A program made the translations under genes and the position numbers. From the NCBI RefSeq assembly GCF_018449475.1, contig NZ_JAHCQH010000014.1, forward strand, positions 372,001 through 436,000: a stretch of 64,000 nt of DNA, in the 5' to 3' direction. The notes beneath the pieces were generated by a model. That model saw only the letters and a program-made list of their open reading frames with translations, did not search any database and was not told the DNA's origin. This document shows, piece by piece, positions 18,310-28,889 of this stretch (position 1 is the first letter of the stretch; every line of letters begins with the position of its first letter). The DNA comes from Ancylobacter radicis. Its GTDB lineage: Bacteria; Pseudomonadota; Alphaproteobacteria; Rhizobiales; Xanthobacteraceae.

Positions 18310-19305
18310 TCAGAAATGGCTGAAGCTGGTGGAGGCGAAGCGGAGCGCCGCGCCGTCGGCACCGCGCACCACCAGCCCCGCGCCGACCGCCGTGCGCCCG
18401 ATCACGCTCGCGCCGATGCCGGCGGCGATGGCGGCGGCCTCGAAGGCGTCGACATCGCCCTCCCCCATCGTGGCGAGGATCTCGTAATCGTCGCCCCCGG
18501 TCAGCGCGGTGGCGAGCAGCGCCGGCTCGGCCTGTATGGCGGCGCGGGCGGCGGGGCTCAGCGGCACCTTGCCGGCGTCGATTTCCCCGCCGACCCCGGA
18601 GGCCGCGAGCATTTTTTCGAGATCGCCGACCAGACCGTCGGACACGTCCATCGCCGCGCGGGCATGGGCACGCACCGTGCTCGCCAGCCCGACGCGCGGG
18701 CGCGGGTGCAGATAGCGATCGGCGAGATAGGCCCGGCCCGCGGCGTCCAGCGCGGCAAAGCCCGGCCGGTCGGGATCGAGCCGCAGCGCGAGGCCGAGCG
18801 CGCCGTCGCCAATGGTGCCGGTCACCACGATGGCCTGCCCCGGCCGCGCCGTGGTCCGCCGCACCATGCGGCCGATCGGCACCGAGCCGAGCGCGGTGAT
18901 GGAGACGGTGAAGGGGCCGGGCGTGCGCACCGTGTCGCCGCCGAGCAGCGGCGCACCGAACAGCAGGCAGTCCTCGCCGATGCCGCGGGCGAATTCGGCG
19001 AGCGCGGCATCATCCATGTCCGGCGGAATGGCGAAGGCCAGCATCACGCCGAGCGGCTCGGCGCCCTTGGCGGCGAGATCGGACAGGTTCACCCGCATCG
19101 CCTTGCGGGCGATGGAGGCCGGCGGGTCGTCGGGAAAGAAATGCACGCCGGCGACCAGCGCGTCCTTGGTCAGCACCAGATGGTGGCCGGCGGGCAGCTG
19201 GAGAAAGGCCGCGTCGTCCTTCAGGCCGAGCGCGCCGGGATGGCGGGCGATGGGCTCGAACAGCCGGGCGATCAACCTGTCTTCACCGGAACCGCCCGCG
19301 GCCAT
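18310..19305 (-). CDS. thiL: Thiamine-monophosphate kinase
   Basis: A 331-residue PurM-like kinase that makes thiamine diphosphate, the last step of the pathway. Seen: GEDRLIARLFEPIA at the start, LTKDALVAGVHFFPDDPP with the metal-binding aspartate, KAMRVNLSDLAAKGAEPLGVMLA, LLGGDTVRTPGPFTVSITALG and AAMDVSDGLVGDLEKMLAASGVGGEI. It is the last gene of the glyA-to-thiL operon, 36 bp after nusB, a normal bacterial linkage. No TPP riboswitch is visible, as expected inside an operon. Confidence 0.96.
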   Translation of the reverse strand: MAAGGSGEDRLIARLFEPIARHPGALGLKDDAAFLQLPAGHHLVLTKDALVAGVHFFPDDPPASIARKAMRVNLSDLAAKGAEPLGVMLAFAIPPDMDDAALAEFARGIGEDCLLFGAPLLGGDTVRTPGPFTVSITALGSVPIGRMVRRTTARPGQAIVVTGTIGDGALGLALRLDPDRPGFAALDAAGRAYLADRYLHPRPRVGLASTVRAHARAAMDVSDGLVGDLEKMLAASGVGGEIDAGKVPLSPAARAAIQAEPALLATALTGGDDYEILATMGEGDVDAFEAAAIAAGIGASVIGRTAVGAGLVVRGADGAALRFASTSFSHF

Positions 19306-19341
19306 CTTCTACCTCATCGGACCCGCCTCAAACGATGCGCC

Positions 19342-19842
19342 TCACCCGGCAAAATCGCCGGGACGCTGCTCGCGGGCTATACCGTCCAACACCGCATTGA
19401 CCATTCCGGTTTCCTCACGGTCAAGGAAAGCGGCGGCGACGTTCACATATTCGGCGACCACGACGCGGGCCGGGATGTCCGGCCGGGCGGTCAGCTCATA
19501 GGCGCCGGCACGCAGCACGGCGCGCAGCACGGTCTCGATCCGCTTCAGCGGCCAGCCGCGCACCAGCGCCGCGTCGAGGATCGGGTCGATCACCCGCTGC
19601 TCGCGCACCACCCCGCCGACAATGTCGCGGAACAGGGTCACGTCGGCGGCGGCGATCTCGTCGCCCTCGATCTCCTGGCCGATCCAGTGGCTTTCGAACT
19701 GGGCGAGGATTTCGGCGAGCGGGGTCGCCGCGACATCCATCTGGTAGAGCGCCTGCACCGCGTTGAGGCGGGCCGCGCTCTTGCGCAGCGGCTTGTGGTT
19801 CACCGGTTTGGCAGGGGTGGTCGGTTTGGAAGGGGTCGTCAT
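19342..19842 (-). CDS. nusB: Transcription antitermination factor NusB
   Basis: A 166-residue all-helical RNA-binding protein of the rRNA antitermination complex. A Thr/Lys/Pro-rich lead of about 20 residues is followed by KSAARLNAVQALYQMDV, the conserved first helix, and later LTARPDIPARVVVAEYVNVAAAF and GMVNAVLDGIAREQRP at the C-terminus. It starts 6 bp after ribH, an adjacency conserved in most bacteria. Confidence 0.96.
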   Translation of the reverse strand: MTTPSKPTTPAKPVNHKPLRKSAARLNAVQALYQMDVAATPLAEILAQFESHWIGQEIEGDEIAAADVTLFRDIVGGVVREQRVIDPILDAALVRGWPLKRIETVLRAVLRAGAYELTARPDIPARVVVAEYVNVAAAFLDREETGMVNAVLDGIAREQRPGDFAG

Positions 19843-19848
19843 GCCGGC

Positions 19849-20346
19849 TCAGGCCCCCGCCATCTGGCGCTGATGGCGCAGCACGGCAAATGCCGCCTCG
19901 ACCGCGCCGGCGCCCTTGTTGCCCTCCGTGATGCGCGCGCGCACCCAGGCCTGCTCGTCAGTCTCGACGGTGAGGATGCCGTTGCCGAGCGCCAGCTTGC
20001 GGGCGACCGACAGGTCCATCAGCGCGCGGGAGGATTCCCCGGCGACAATCTCGAAATGATAGGTCTCGCCGCGCACCACGCAGCCCAGCGCGACCGCCGC
20101 GTCATAAGGCCGGCCGGCCGCCGCCGCCGCGTCGAGCGCGATGGCGAGGGTCGCGGGAATCTCCAGCGCGCCGGGCACGGTCAGCACATCGGCGCTGGCG
20201 CCGGCGGCGGCCACGGCACCTTGCGCGCCGGCCAGAAGCTCGTCGGCGATGTCGTCATAGAAGCGCGCCTCGACGATCAGCACGCGCGCCCCGTCGAGCG
20301 GGAGAACGGGTGCCGCGGACGCGCGCGGCGGGCGGGGGCTCGCCAT
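19849..20346 (-). CDS. ribH: 6,7-dimethyl-8-ribityllumazine synthase
   Basis: A 165-residue lumazine synthase, which condenses 3,4-dihydroxybutanone phosphate with the ribityl-diaminouracil. Active-site blocks seen: [57 protein letters not shown] (with catalytic His in the RGETYHF motif) and [20 protein letters not shown] 20346 (MASPRPP) is preferred over a start at 20382 that extends into the spacer. It lies between ribE and nusB in the operon. Confidence 0.96.
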   Translation of the reverse strand: MASPRPPRASAAPVLPLDGARVLIVEARFYDDIADELLAGAQGAVAAAGASADVLTVPGALEIPATLAIALDAAAAAGRPYDAAVALGCVVRGETYHFEIVAGESSRALMDLSVARKLALGNGILTVETDEQAWVRARITEGNKGAGAVEAAFAVLRHQRQMAGA

Positions 20347-20391
20347 GGCAGGAAACCTCGTGAAACTGATTGGGCCGACCACCTACAGGCG

Positions 20392-20982
20392 TCAGCGGAA
20401 CTCCGCAAGCCGCGCAGCGTAGCGGGCCATCATGTCGATCTCGATATTGACATGATCGCCCGCCTTCACGGCGCCCCATGTGGTGTGGGCCAGCGTGTGC
20501 GGAATGAGCAGGCAGGTGAAGCGGTTGCCCTCGACCTCGTTGACCGTCAGCGAGGTACCGTCGAGCGCGATCGAACCCTTGATGGCGATGAAGGGTGCCA
20601 ATGCCTCCGGCGCCTCGAAGGTGAAGCGCGTGGTCTCGCCAAGGTCCTCGCGCTCCACCACCAGCGCGACGCCGTCGACATGACCCTGCACGATATGCCC
20701 GCCCAGCTCGTCGCCGATCTTCAGCGCGCGTTCGAGATTGAGCGTGCGGCCCTCCTGCCACGCGGCGGCGGTCGTCACCGCCAGCGTCTCGGGGGCGGCT
20801 TCCACCTCGAAGGCGTCGGGCTGGGTCGCGACGACCGTCAGGCACACGCCCGAGCAGGCGATCGAGGCGCCCAGATCAATGCCGGCCGTGTCATAGGCGG
20901 TGGCGATGGTCAGGCGCCGCACGTCGTTGCGCGGGGCGACCGTGCGCAGGGTGCCGATGTCGGTGATGATGCCGGTGAACAT
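20392..20982 (-). CDS. ribE: Riboflavin synthase, alpha chain
   Basis: A 196-residue enzyme that dismutates two lumazines to riboflavin. It begins with the invariant MFTGIITDIGTL and shows the two tandem lumazine-binding barrels: first with SIACSGVCLTVV, second with GHIVQGHVDGVA and SIALDGTSLTVNEVEGNRFTCLLIPHTLAHT. Only one base separates it from ribD, and ribH follows after 45 bp, so the three riboflavin genes are one transcription unit. Confidence 0.96.
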   Translation of the reverse strand: MFTGIITDIGTLRTVAPRNDVRRLTIATAYDTAGIDLGASIACSGVCLTVVATQPDAFEVEAAPETLAVTTAAAWQEGRTLNLERALKIGDELGGHIVQGHVDGVALVVEREDLGETTRFTFEAPEALAPFIAIKGSIALDGTSLTVNEVEGNRFTCLLIPHTLAHTTWGAVKAGDHVNIEIDMMARYAARLAEFR

Positions 20983-20983
20983 G

Positions 20984-22114
20984 CTAGCGACGCCTCATGA
21001 TGCGCAGGCGGTCCTCGCCATGCCATTCGGTTTCCTGCACGCTCAGATAGGTATCGAGCGCGCCCAGCGGCAGCCCCTCCAGCGCGTCGATCGCCGACGC
21101 GCCCAGACGCAGCGGCGCCTCGAAGATATCCGCCTCGTCGATCAGCCCGGCCTTGAGGAAGGCGGCGGCCACGCGCGGGCCGGCCTCGACCATCAGGCGG
21201 GTGATGCCGCGCAGCGCGAGAAGCTTCACGATCTCGTCCAGCGCCAGCCCGCCATCGGCCTTGCGCCGCACCCGCATCACCTCGGCGCCCAGCGCCACCA
21301 GCATATGCTCGCGCTCGGCCGGCGCGTCCTCGGCGGCGAACACCCAGAGCGGGGCGGCGCCGATCGAGCGGGCGAGCGCGCTGGTGGCCGGCAGGCGCAG
21401 CGCGCTGTCCAGCACCACGCGCACCGGCGAATGCCCGTCCATGCCCGGCAGGCGGCAGGTGAGCAGCGGATCGTCGGCCAGCACCGTGCCGATGCCGGTC
21501 AGCACCGCGTCATGGGTCGCGCGCAGCATGTGCACCCGCCCGCGCGCCACGGCGCCGGTGATCGCAACCGGACGACGCCCGTCGAGCCCGACCTTGCCAT
21601 CGGCGGAGACCGCCATTTTCAGCATGATGTGCGGGCGCCCCTCGGTGACGCGGCGGATATGGCCGGCATGGACCAGCCGCGCCTCGGCGGCGCCGGGGCC
21701 GATCACCACCTCGATCCCCGCCTCGCGCAGGATCGAGAAGCCGCGCCCGGCGACGCGGAAATCGGGGTCTTCCATGGCCGCGACGACGCGGGAAATGCCG
21801 GCGGCGCGCACCGCGTCCACGCAGGGCGGCGTCTGGCCGTGATGCGAGCAGGGCTCCAGCGTCACATAGAGCGTCGCTCCGCGCGCGGCGTCGCCGGCCT
21901 GCGCCAGCGCCTGCGGCTCGGCATGGGGGCGCCCGCTTTGCGCGGTCGAGCCCCGCCCGAGCACGAGCGGACCCTGCGGCGTCTGCCGCACCACCAGCGC
22001 ACCGACGGCGGGGTTGGGCCAGGTCCGCCCGAGTTCACGCCGGCCGACGCTGAGCGCGGCCGCCATCAGGGCGTCGTCGTGGGGCTGCGTGTTCATCATC
22101 GGCACGGGGGACAT
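20984..22114 (-). CDS. ribD: Bifunctional diaminohydroxyphosphoribosylaminopyrimidine deaminase / uracil reductase
   Basis: A 376-residue two-domain enzyme for steps two and three of riboflavin synthesis. The deaminase domain (about 8-150) carries GRTWPNPAVGALVV and the zinc site HAEPQAL...VTLEPCSHHGQTPPC; the reductase domain (about 155-376) begins PHIMLKMAVSADGKVGL and includes AVLTGIGTVLADDPLLTCR and GITRLMVEAGPRVAAAFL. The start is uncertain: ATG 22114 is given, but ATG 22099 or 22096 (MMNTQPHDD) fits homologues as well. NrdR, which controls other genes, is encoded just upstream. Confidence 0.94.
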   Translation of the reverse strand: MSPVPMMNTQPHDDALMAAALSVGRRELGRTWPNPAVGALVVRQTPQGPLVLGRGSTAQSGRPHAEPQALAQAGDAARGATLYVTLEPCSHHGQTPPCVDAVRAAGISRVVAAMEDPDFRVAGRGFSILREAGIEVVIGPGAAEARLVHAGHIRRVTEGRPHIMLKMAVSADGKVGLDGRRPVAITGAVARGRVHMLRATHDAVLTGIGTVLADDPLLTCRLPGMDGHSPVRVVLDSALRLPATSALARSIGAAPLWVFAAEDAPAEREHMLVALGAEVMRVRRKADGGLALDEIVKLLALRGITRLMVEAGPRVAAAFLKAGLIDEADIFEAPLRLGASAIDALEGLPLGALDTYLSVQETEWHGEDRLRIMRRR

Positions 22115-22146
22115 GGATCGCGTGGAGGCGGACGCGGGCACCGCGC

Positions 22147-22671
22147 TCAACTCCCCGCCTCGTCGGGAGCCCGGCGGACCGGCAACAGCTCGTCCTCCTC
22201 GTCCACCAGCGCATCGCCGATACGCGGCTCCAGCTCGCCGAGCACGGCCTCGAAATCCTTGGCCTCGCGGAAATTGCGGTAGACCGAGGCGAAGCGGACA
22301 TAGGCGATGTCGTCGAGCTGCTTGAGGCTCTCCATCACCCGCTCGCCGATCATCTCCGAGGTGATCTCGCTCTCGCCCATGCTCTCCAGCCGGCGCACGA
22401 GGCCCGAGACAAGGCGCTCGATCCGCTCGGGATCGACCGGGCGCTTCCTCAGCGCCACCTGGATGGAACGGGCCAGCTTGTCCCGGTCGAACGGAACCCG
22501 CCGGCCCGAACGCTTGAGCACGGTCAGCTCGCGCAGCTGCACGCGCTCGAAAGTGGTGAAGCGGCCGCCGCAATCCGGGCAGATGCGGCGGCGGCGGATG
22601 GCGGCGCTGTCCTCGGTCGGACGGGAATCCTTGACCTGTGTGTCGAGGCTTCCGCAGTAAGGACAGCGCAT
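22147..22671 (-). CDS. nrdR: Transcriptional repressor NrdR
   Basis: A 174-residue regulator of ribonucleotide reductase genes that senses ATP/dATP. The N-terminal zinc ribbon is complete ([18 protein letters not shown] and [20 protein letters not shown]), followed by the ATP-cone ([30 protein letters not shown]) and the [10 protein letters not shown] motif. The C-terminal acidic tail is normal. It starts 9 bp after glyA, a common linkage in Rhizobiales. Confidence 0.97.
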   Translation of the reverse strand: MRCPYCGSLDTQVKDSRPTEDSAAIRRRRICPDCGGRFTTFERVQLRELTVLKRSGRRVPFDRDKLARSIQVALRKRPVDPERIERLVSGLVRRLESMGESEITSEMIGERVMESLKQLDDIAYVRFASVYRNFREAKDFEAVLGELEPRIGDALVDEEDELLPVRRAPDEAGS

Positions 22672-22680
22672 CGGTGTGCC

Positions 22681-23988
22681 TCAGCCGTAGATCGGGTAGC
22701 GGGCGAGCAGGTCGGCGACCTTGCCGCGCACCGCCGCTTCCACGAGGCTATCCTCATCCGTGCCCTTCTGCGAGAGCACGTCCAGCACCTCGGCGATCAT
22801 GTCGCCGACCTGCTGGAACTCGGCCACGCCGAAGCCGCGGGTGGTGCCCGCCGGGGTGCCCAGACGGATGCCCGAGGTGACCATCGGCTTCTCGGGGTCG
22901 AACGGGATGCCGTTCTTGTTGGTGGTGATGTGAGCCCGGCCGAGCGCGATCTCGGAGACCTTGCCGGTCAGCTTCTTCGGCCGCAGATCGACCAGCATCA
23001 GATGCGTGTCGGTGCCGCCGGAGACGATCTCGAAGCCATGGCCCTTGAGGTTTTCCGCAAGCGCCTTCGCGTTTTCCACCACGTTCTTCGCGTAGATCTT
23101 GAAGTCCGGCTGGAGCGCCTCGCCGAAGGCGACCGCCTTCGCCGCGATGACGTGCATCAGCGGGCCGCCCTGGGTACCGGGGAAGATGGCGGAGTTGAAC
23201 TTCTTCGCCAGATCCTCGTCATTGGTCAGGATCATGCCGCCGCGCGGGCCGCGCAGGGTCTTGTGGGTGGTGGTGGTCACCACATGGGCGTGCGGCACCG
23301 GGTTCGGGTGCACGCCGCCCGCCACGAGGCCGGCGAAATGGGCCATGTCGACCATGAGATAGGCGCCCACCGAGTCGGCGATGGCGCGCATCTTGGCGAA
23401 GTCGATATGGCGCGGATAGGCCGAGCCGCCGGCGATGATCACCTTCGGCTTGTGCTCGTCGGCGAGCTTGGCGACTTCTTCGTAGTCGATGCGCTGGTCG
23501 TCGCGGCGCACGCTGTAGGGCACCGGCTTGAACCATTTGCCGGACAGGCTCACCGGCGCGCCATGGGTCAGGTGACCGCCGGCGGCGAGGTTGAGACCGA
23601 GGAAGGTATCGCCCGGCTGCATCAGCGCGAAGAACACGGCGGTGTTGGCCTGCGCGCCCGAATGGGGCTGCACATTGGCGAAACCAGCGCCGAACAGCTT
23701 CTTGGCGCGGTCGATGGCGAGCTGCTCGGCCACGTCGACATACTGGCAGCCGCCATAATAGCGCCGGCCCGGATAGCCTTCCGCGTATTTGTTGGTGAGC
23801 ACCGAACCCTGCGCCTCGAGCACGGCGCGCGAGACGATGTTCTCCGAGGCGATCAGCTCGATCTCGTCGCGCTGGCGACCGAGTTCGGCGGTGATCGCAC
23901 CGGCGAGCTCGGGATCGGTCTCGGCAAGCGGGGCGGAGAAGAATCGGTTGATGGTGCTGTTGGAAGAAGCGTGGGCTTCGGACGACAT
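22681..23988 (-). CDS. glyA: Serine hydroxymethyltransferase
   Basis: A 435-residue PLP enzyme that interconverts serine and glycine and supplies one-carbon units. Conserved blocks: [65 protein letters not shown] and the PLP-lysine motif [17 protein letters not shown]-terminal [16 protein letters not shown] is intact. It is the first gene of the seven-gene operon ending at thiL. The upstream 255 bp to the divergent deacetylase gene show no recognisable riboswitch. Confidence 0.98.
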   Translation of the reverse strand: MSSEAHASSNSTINRFFSAPLAETDPELAGAITAELGRQRDEIELIASENIVSRAVLEAQGSVLTNKYAEGYPGRRYYGGCQYVDVAEQLAIDRAKKLFGAGFANVQPHSGAQANTAVFFALMQPGDTFLGLNLAAGGHLTHGAPVSLSGKWFKPVPYSVRRDDQRIDYEEVAKLADEHKPKVIIAGGSAYPRHIDFAKMRAIADSVGAYLMVDMAHFAGLVAGGVHPNPVPHAHVVTTTTHKTLRGPRGGMILTNDEDLAKKFNSAIFPGTQGGPLMHVIAAKAVAFGEALQPDFKIYAKNVVENAKALAENLKGHGFEIVSGGTDTHLMLVDLRPKKLTGKVSEIALGRAHITTNKNGIPFDPEKPMVTSGIRLGTPAGTTRGFGVAEFQQVGDMIAEVLDVLSQKGTDEDSLVEAAVRGKVADLLARYPIYG

Positions 23989-24243
23989 GTTTTTCCGGCC
24001 TCCCTGGCGCGGGCGGTGGCGACGCCTCCGGTTCGGCCTCGTGCCGGACCCGAGAAATCAAGGCGCGTCGCTTAGCACAGCCCCTCTGGCCTTTCAAAGC
24101 ATGCTGCCGCATGGGCGCCTTGCGTGAAACCGACATGGCGGGCGTCGCAGGCGCCGGAGGCTGCGCATTCGACCGCGTGACGGAATCGCCGCGCCTGCCT
24201 AGAACGGGTGGTGTCCTTCCTCAGCCAGCCGAGCGCCCCCGCG

Positions 24244-25272
24244 ATGAAGACCGTCTATTCGCCCCGCCATCACGGCCATTCCGGCCATGTCGAGCTTTAT
24301 AACGGCCAGATCGTCCCCGCCTTCGAGAAGCCCGAGCGTGCCGAGATGATCCGCGCCGCGGTCGAGGCGCGCGGCTTCGGCGCCACCATCGCCCCCGCCG
24401 AGCACGGCCTTGCCCCGCTCAGCCGCGTGCATGATCCGCGCTATGTGGACTTCCTGTCGCAGCTCACCGAGCTGTGGCTGGCCGATGAGCGCCCGCTGCC
24501 GATCCTGCCGAGCTTCTGGCGCGCGCCGGGGATGCGCTACATCGAGCCGGAGACGGTGGACGGCAAGCTCGGCCATTTCTCCTTCGACGCCGGCTGCTGC
24601 TTCGTTGCCGGCACCTGGGACGCGATCCGCGCCTCCGCCGATGTGGCGCTGACCGGCGTCGATCTCATCCGGGCCGGCGAATCGAGCGCCTTCGCGCTGT
24701 GCCGCCCGCCGGGCCACCACGCCCATGCCAATGCGATGGGCGGCTACTGCTTCATCAACAATGCCGCCGTGGCGGCGCAGGCGTTCCGCGATGCCGGGGC
24801 CGGCCGCGTCGCCATCCTCGATGTCGACTACCACCACGGCAATGGCACGCAGACCATCTTCTATGACCGCGCCGACGTGCTGGTGCTGAACATCCATGGC
24901 GATCCCCGCCAGGAATATCCCTATTTCCTCGGCCATGCCGACGAGATTGGGGCGGGCGACGGCGAGGGCTTCAACGGCAATTACCCGCTGCGCTGGGGCA
25001 CCGGCTTCGACGCCTGGGGCGAGGCGCTGGACCATGCCTGCCATCGTGTCGCCGCCTATGCGCCGGATGTGGTGGTGGTCTCGCTCGGCGTCGACACCTA
25101 CAAGGACGACCCGATCTCGCAGTTCAGGCTCGACAGCCCGGATTATCTCGCCATCGGCGGGCGCATCGCCCGGCTCGGCCTGCCGACCCTGTTCGTGCAG
25201 GAGGGCGGCTATGCGGTGGAGGCTATCGGCGTCAATGTGGCGAACACGCTTGAGGGCTTCCTCCAGCGATGA
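24244..25272 (+). CDS. Histone-deacetylase-family protein, acetylpolyamine amidohydrolase-like
   Basis: A 342-residue zinc hydrolase of the class II HDAC/acetylpolyamine amidohydrolase branch. Active-site sequence is complete: RPPGHHAHANAMGGYCFINNAAVAA (tandem histidines), DVDYHHGNGTQTIFYD (Asp and His zinc ligands) and SLGVDTYKDDPI (third ligand region). The opening MKTVYSPRHHGHSGHVEL resembles polyamine deacetylases, so ATG 24244 is preferred over GTG 24208. Acetylpolyamine or another small acetyl-amide is the likely substrate; no polyamine genes are adjacent. Confidence 0.88.
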   Translation: MKTVYSPRHHGHSGHVELYNGQIVPAFEKPERAEMIRAAVEARGFGATIAPAEHGLAPLSRVHDPRYVDFLSQLTELWLADERPLPILPSFWRAPGMRYIEPETVDGKLGHFSFDAGCCFVAGTWDAIRASADVALTGVDLIRAGESSAFALCRPPGHHAHANAMGGYCFINNAAVAAQAFRDAGAGRVAILDVDYHHGNGTQTIFYDRADVLVLNIHGDPRQEYPYFLGHADEIGAGDGEGFNGNYPLRWGTGFDAWGEALDHACHRVAAYAPDVVVVSLGVDTYKDDPISQFRLDSPDYLAIGGRIARLGLPTLFVQEGGYAVEAIGVNVANTLEGFLQR

Positions 25273-25290
25273 GTTCGCAAACGGGGCGGA

Positions 25291-25866
25291 TCAGAGCCGG
25301 TAGAGGATCTGGTCGGTCCAGAACCGCTCCAGCCGCCCCAGCGCCTTGTTGAGCTGCTGGAACTCCTGCGGCCCGATGCCGCCGATCTGCTCGATCGTGG
25401 CGATGTGCTTGGCGTAGAGCCCGCCGACGATGGTCCGCACCTCCTCGCCCTTGTCGGTGAGGCGGATGCGCACCGAGCGCCGGTCGATGCGCGAACGCTG
25501 GTGGTCGAGATAGCCGGTCTCGACCAGCTTCTTGAGATTATAGGAGACGTTGGCGCCGAGATAATAGCCGCGCGTGCGCAGCTCGCTGGCGGTCAGCTCG
25601 GCATTGCCGATGTTGAACAGCAGCAGCGCCTGCACCGCGTTAACATCCTCGCGCCCGCGCCGGTCGAACTCGTCCTTCACCACATCGAGCAGCCGGCGGT
25701 GCAGCCGCTCCACCAGCGTCAGCGCCTCGTGATAGAGCGGCGTGATGTCGTCGCGCGGCATCTCGGCGCGGACGGGCTCGCGCCGCGCGCCGAGCGGCAC
25801 GACATTGGCGCGCGCATTTTCCGCACTGTCGACCCGAGCGGCCTGCCCTGCTCTCTTCATGCCCAA
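25291..25866 (-). CDS. ldtR: LdtR-type MarR-family transcriptional regulator
   Basis: A 191-residue winged-helix regulator matching the Rhizobiales LdtR family, which in Liberibacter and Sinorhizobium controls an L,D-transpeptidase gene and osmotic tolerance. Key stretches: LTLVERLHRRLLDVVKDEFDRRGREDVNAVQALLLFNIG, the recognition region TRGYYLGANVSYNLKKLVETGYL, the wing DHQRSRIDRRSVRIRLT and the C-terminal LERFWTDQILYRL. The first about 35 residues are variable. The regulated transpeptidase gene is not in the window. GGCTTAA is repeated at 25936-25942 and 25984-25990 upstream, significance unknown. Confidence 0.9.
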   Translation of the reverse strand: MGMKRAGQAARVDSAENARANVVPLGARREPVRAEMPRDDITPLYHEALTLVERLHRRLLDVVKDEFDRRGREDVNAVQALLLFNIGNAELTASELRTRGYYLGANVSYNLKKLVETGYLDHQRSRIDRRSVRIRLTDKGEEVRTIVGGLYAKHIATIEQIGGIGPQEFQQLNKALGRLERFWTDQILYRL

Positions 25867-26006
25867 ACCCCTGTCGCCGTCCGGGGATTTGCTCCCTCTG
25901 ATCCGCGCGAGTGTGGGAAGTGCGGGGCTAAGATCGGCTTAAGCGGCAGGCTGAATCATTGATGAAACGATATGCCTGACAAAGGCTTAAAGTCTGCCGG
26001 CAGCCA

Positions 26007-26438
26007 TTAACGCTCGCTTTCGCGCGCCGCCTTGTAGGTGAGGAAGGCATAGACCGCGACCAGCACCGTCTCGATGCCGGCGACGATCATCAGCCGGCCG
26101 ACGCCCTCGGGCGCGTTGGCATTGATGGCAATCTGCACCAAAGCCGTCACCAGCCACAGCACCACGCCCCAGGAGGCGCCGAGCCACAGGCCGACCGCCG
26201 CCACCGGGTTCATGATCGCCGCCCAGATCACGGCGGATTGCGCGGCCAGCGAGAGCATCTCGAACCGGCTGGTCTCGCCGTCCCACACGCCGCAGATCAG
26301 CGTCCAGCTATAGACCGTCTTCACCAGCAGGAAGCCGGCGAGCAGGCGCAGATACAGCACCACCCGGCTCTGCCAGAGCGGCATTTCCGCGCCGGCCGGG
26401 CCGCGCGACGCGTCGATCGGATCGTAGGGAGAACTCAT
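26007..26438 (-). CDS. DUF6163-type membrane protein
   Basis: A 143-residue integral membrane protein with four hydrophobic segments (about 28-50, 60-80, 82-105 and 112-133) and a short hydrophilic N-terminus. The ICGVWDG motif after helix one and NPVAAVGLWLGASWGVVLWL in the middle match the small Rhizobiales family DUF6163 as I recall it, which is often encoded beside ldtR as here. Function unknown; the linkage to ldtR suggests an envelope role. Confidence 0.72.
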   Translation of the reverse strand: MSSPYDPIDASRGPAGAEMPLWQSRVVLYLRLLAGFLLVKTVYSWTLICGVWDGETSRFEMLSLAAQSAVIWAAIMNPVAAVGLWLGASWGVVLWLVTALVQIAINANAPEGVGRLMIVAGIETVLVAVYAFLTYKAARESER

Positions 26439-26463
26439 ACGGCTTGCATAACCGAATTTCGGC

Positions 26464-27540
26464 TCAGGTCAGCACCAATTCGTCGGGAAGCGGTTCGTCG
26501 AACAGCGCGGCGATGGTGGCGGGGTCGACCTCGTCCAGCCGGGCCGGGCTCCAGCGCGGCGCCTGATCCTTGTCGATCAGCACCGCCCGCACGCCCTCAT
26601 AGAAGTCCGGCATGTCGAGCAGCCGCGAGACGATGCGGAACTCATAGGCGAAGCCCCCGGCCAGATCGATTCCCGCGCCGCGCTGCATCTGCTGGAAGGC
26701 GATGTGCACGCTGGTCGGCGAGGCCCGGCGGATGGTCGCCGCTTGCAGCCGGGCGAATTCCGCCTCGTCGCCGCTGCCCTTGGCCGCCTGATCGAGCGCG
26801 ATCAGGATGGCACCCACCGAGCCGCCGGCGAAGATGCGGTCGATGGCGGGAAACAGCGCGCGCAGGCTGGCGGCCGGCGCATGGGCGGCAAAGCGCGCCA
26901 GCGTGCGCTCCATCGGCTCGCCTTCCGTCAGCGCCGCGATCAGCTCCGGCCAGCGCGCCACTGGCACGTGATGGGTGTAGAGCCCAAGCGCCATCGCGTC
27001 GGACAGGCCGATCCGCGCCCCGGTCATGGCGAGCCAGGTGCCGCTCCAGCCGGGCAGGCGCGGCAGCACATAGGTCGCGCCGACATCGGGAAACAGGCCG
27101 ATCGCCACTTCCGGCATGGCGAAGCCGAGATTTTCCCCCGCCACCCGGAAGCGGGCATGGCCGGAGACGCCGAAGCCGCCGCCGAAGCACAGCCCGTCGA
27201 CCAGCGCGAGGAACGGCTTGGGATAGCCGGCGATGCGGAAATCCAGCGCATATTCGTCGCGCCAATAGTCCCGCGCGGCCTCCGTGTTGCCGGCACGGCC
27301 CAGCTCGACCATGGAGCGCACATCGCCGCCGACGCAGAAGGCCCGCTCATGGGCCGAGCGCAGGATCACCTGCTCGACGGCGGGATCCCCCTCCCAGGCG
27401 TCGAGCTGCCCGCGCATCGCCCGCACCATGGCGTGGTCGAGGGCGTTGAGCGCGCGCGGCCGGTCCAGCGTGATGATGCCGGCGACGCCGCGCACCTCGA
27501 ATCGGACCCCGATCTCGTCAACCGTACCGCCTGCGCTCAT
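26464..27540 (-). CDS. Enoyl-CoA hydratase/isomerase family, 3-hydroxyisobutyryl-CoA hydrolase-like
   Basis: A 358-residue crotonase-fold protein. HIBYL-CoA hydrolase features are present: ITLDRPRALNALDHAMV, RAFCVGGDVRSM (oxyanion-hole region), GLCFGGGFGVSGHARFRVAGE, FAMPEVAIGLFPDVGATYVLPRLPG and the C-terminal FYEGVRAVLIDKDQAPRWSP typical of the long, about 350-residue hydrolases of valine breakdown. The start is ATG 27540, since the longer open frame upstream reads as unconserved Arg/Pro-rich sequence. Other valine-pathway genes are not adjacent. It is divergent from hemB. Confidence 0.9.
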   Translation of the reverse strand: MSAGGTVDEIGVRFEVRGVAGIITLDRPRALNALDHAMVRAMRGQLDAWEGDPAVEQVILRSAHERAFCVGGDVRSMVELGRAGNTEAARDYWRDEYALDFRIAGYPKPFLALVDGLCFGGGFGVSGHARFRVAGENLGFAMPEVAIGLFPDVGATYVLPRLPGWSGTWLAMTGARIGLSDAMALGLYTHHVPVARWPELIAALTEGEPMERTLARFAAHAPAASLRALFPAIDRIFAGGSVGAILIALDQAAKGSGDEAEFARLQAATIRRASPTSVHIAFQQMQRGAGIDLAGGFAYEFRIVSRLLDMPDFYEGVRAVLIDKDQAPRWSPARLDEVDPATIAALFDEPLPDELVLT

Positions 27541-27810
27541 GCCGCCTGCCCTCTCCGTCGTCGCCGTGCCGTGGTCGCCGTGCCGTGTCACCCGGAAATA
27601 AACCAGCCGCGCGCAGGGGCAAAGCCGGACCAATGGCGGGAGCGCGAAAGCCCGCCGCAAGCCCGCCGCGCCAGGGTGAGAGGCCACGCCGGGGTGCCTG
27701 CCGCGTCAACATGACCTGTGGCGGAATGCCGGTCGCATACGCAATCGCCCGGCTGAACATGTCGCCTTGACGACCATATGACGTTATAAGCATTCGAAAC
27801 TGATTGGTGA

Positions 27811-28881
<1,071 letters not shown>

Positions 28882-28889
28882 GCCGCACC

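Noticed and set aside
18145-21000. A long plus-strand open frame antisense to thiL, nusB, ribH and ribE
   Set aside because: It lies wholly over well-supported minus-strand genes and its translation is His/Arg/Gly-rich, a codon-position artefact of GC-rich DNA.
20347-24243. Search for riboswitches (FMN, glycine, TPP) upstream of the riboflavin/glyA operon
   Set aside because: No conserved FMN, glycine or TPP aptamer core could be seen in the leader or junctions.
27560-27587. Exact tandem duplication of the 14-bp unit GTCGCCGTGCCGTG
   Set aside because: Two copies only, in a GC-rich spacer, with no sign of a functional role.
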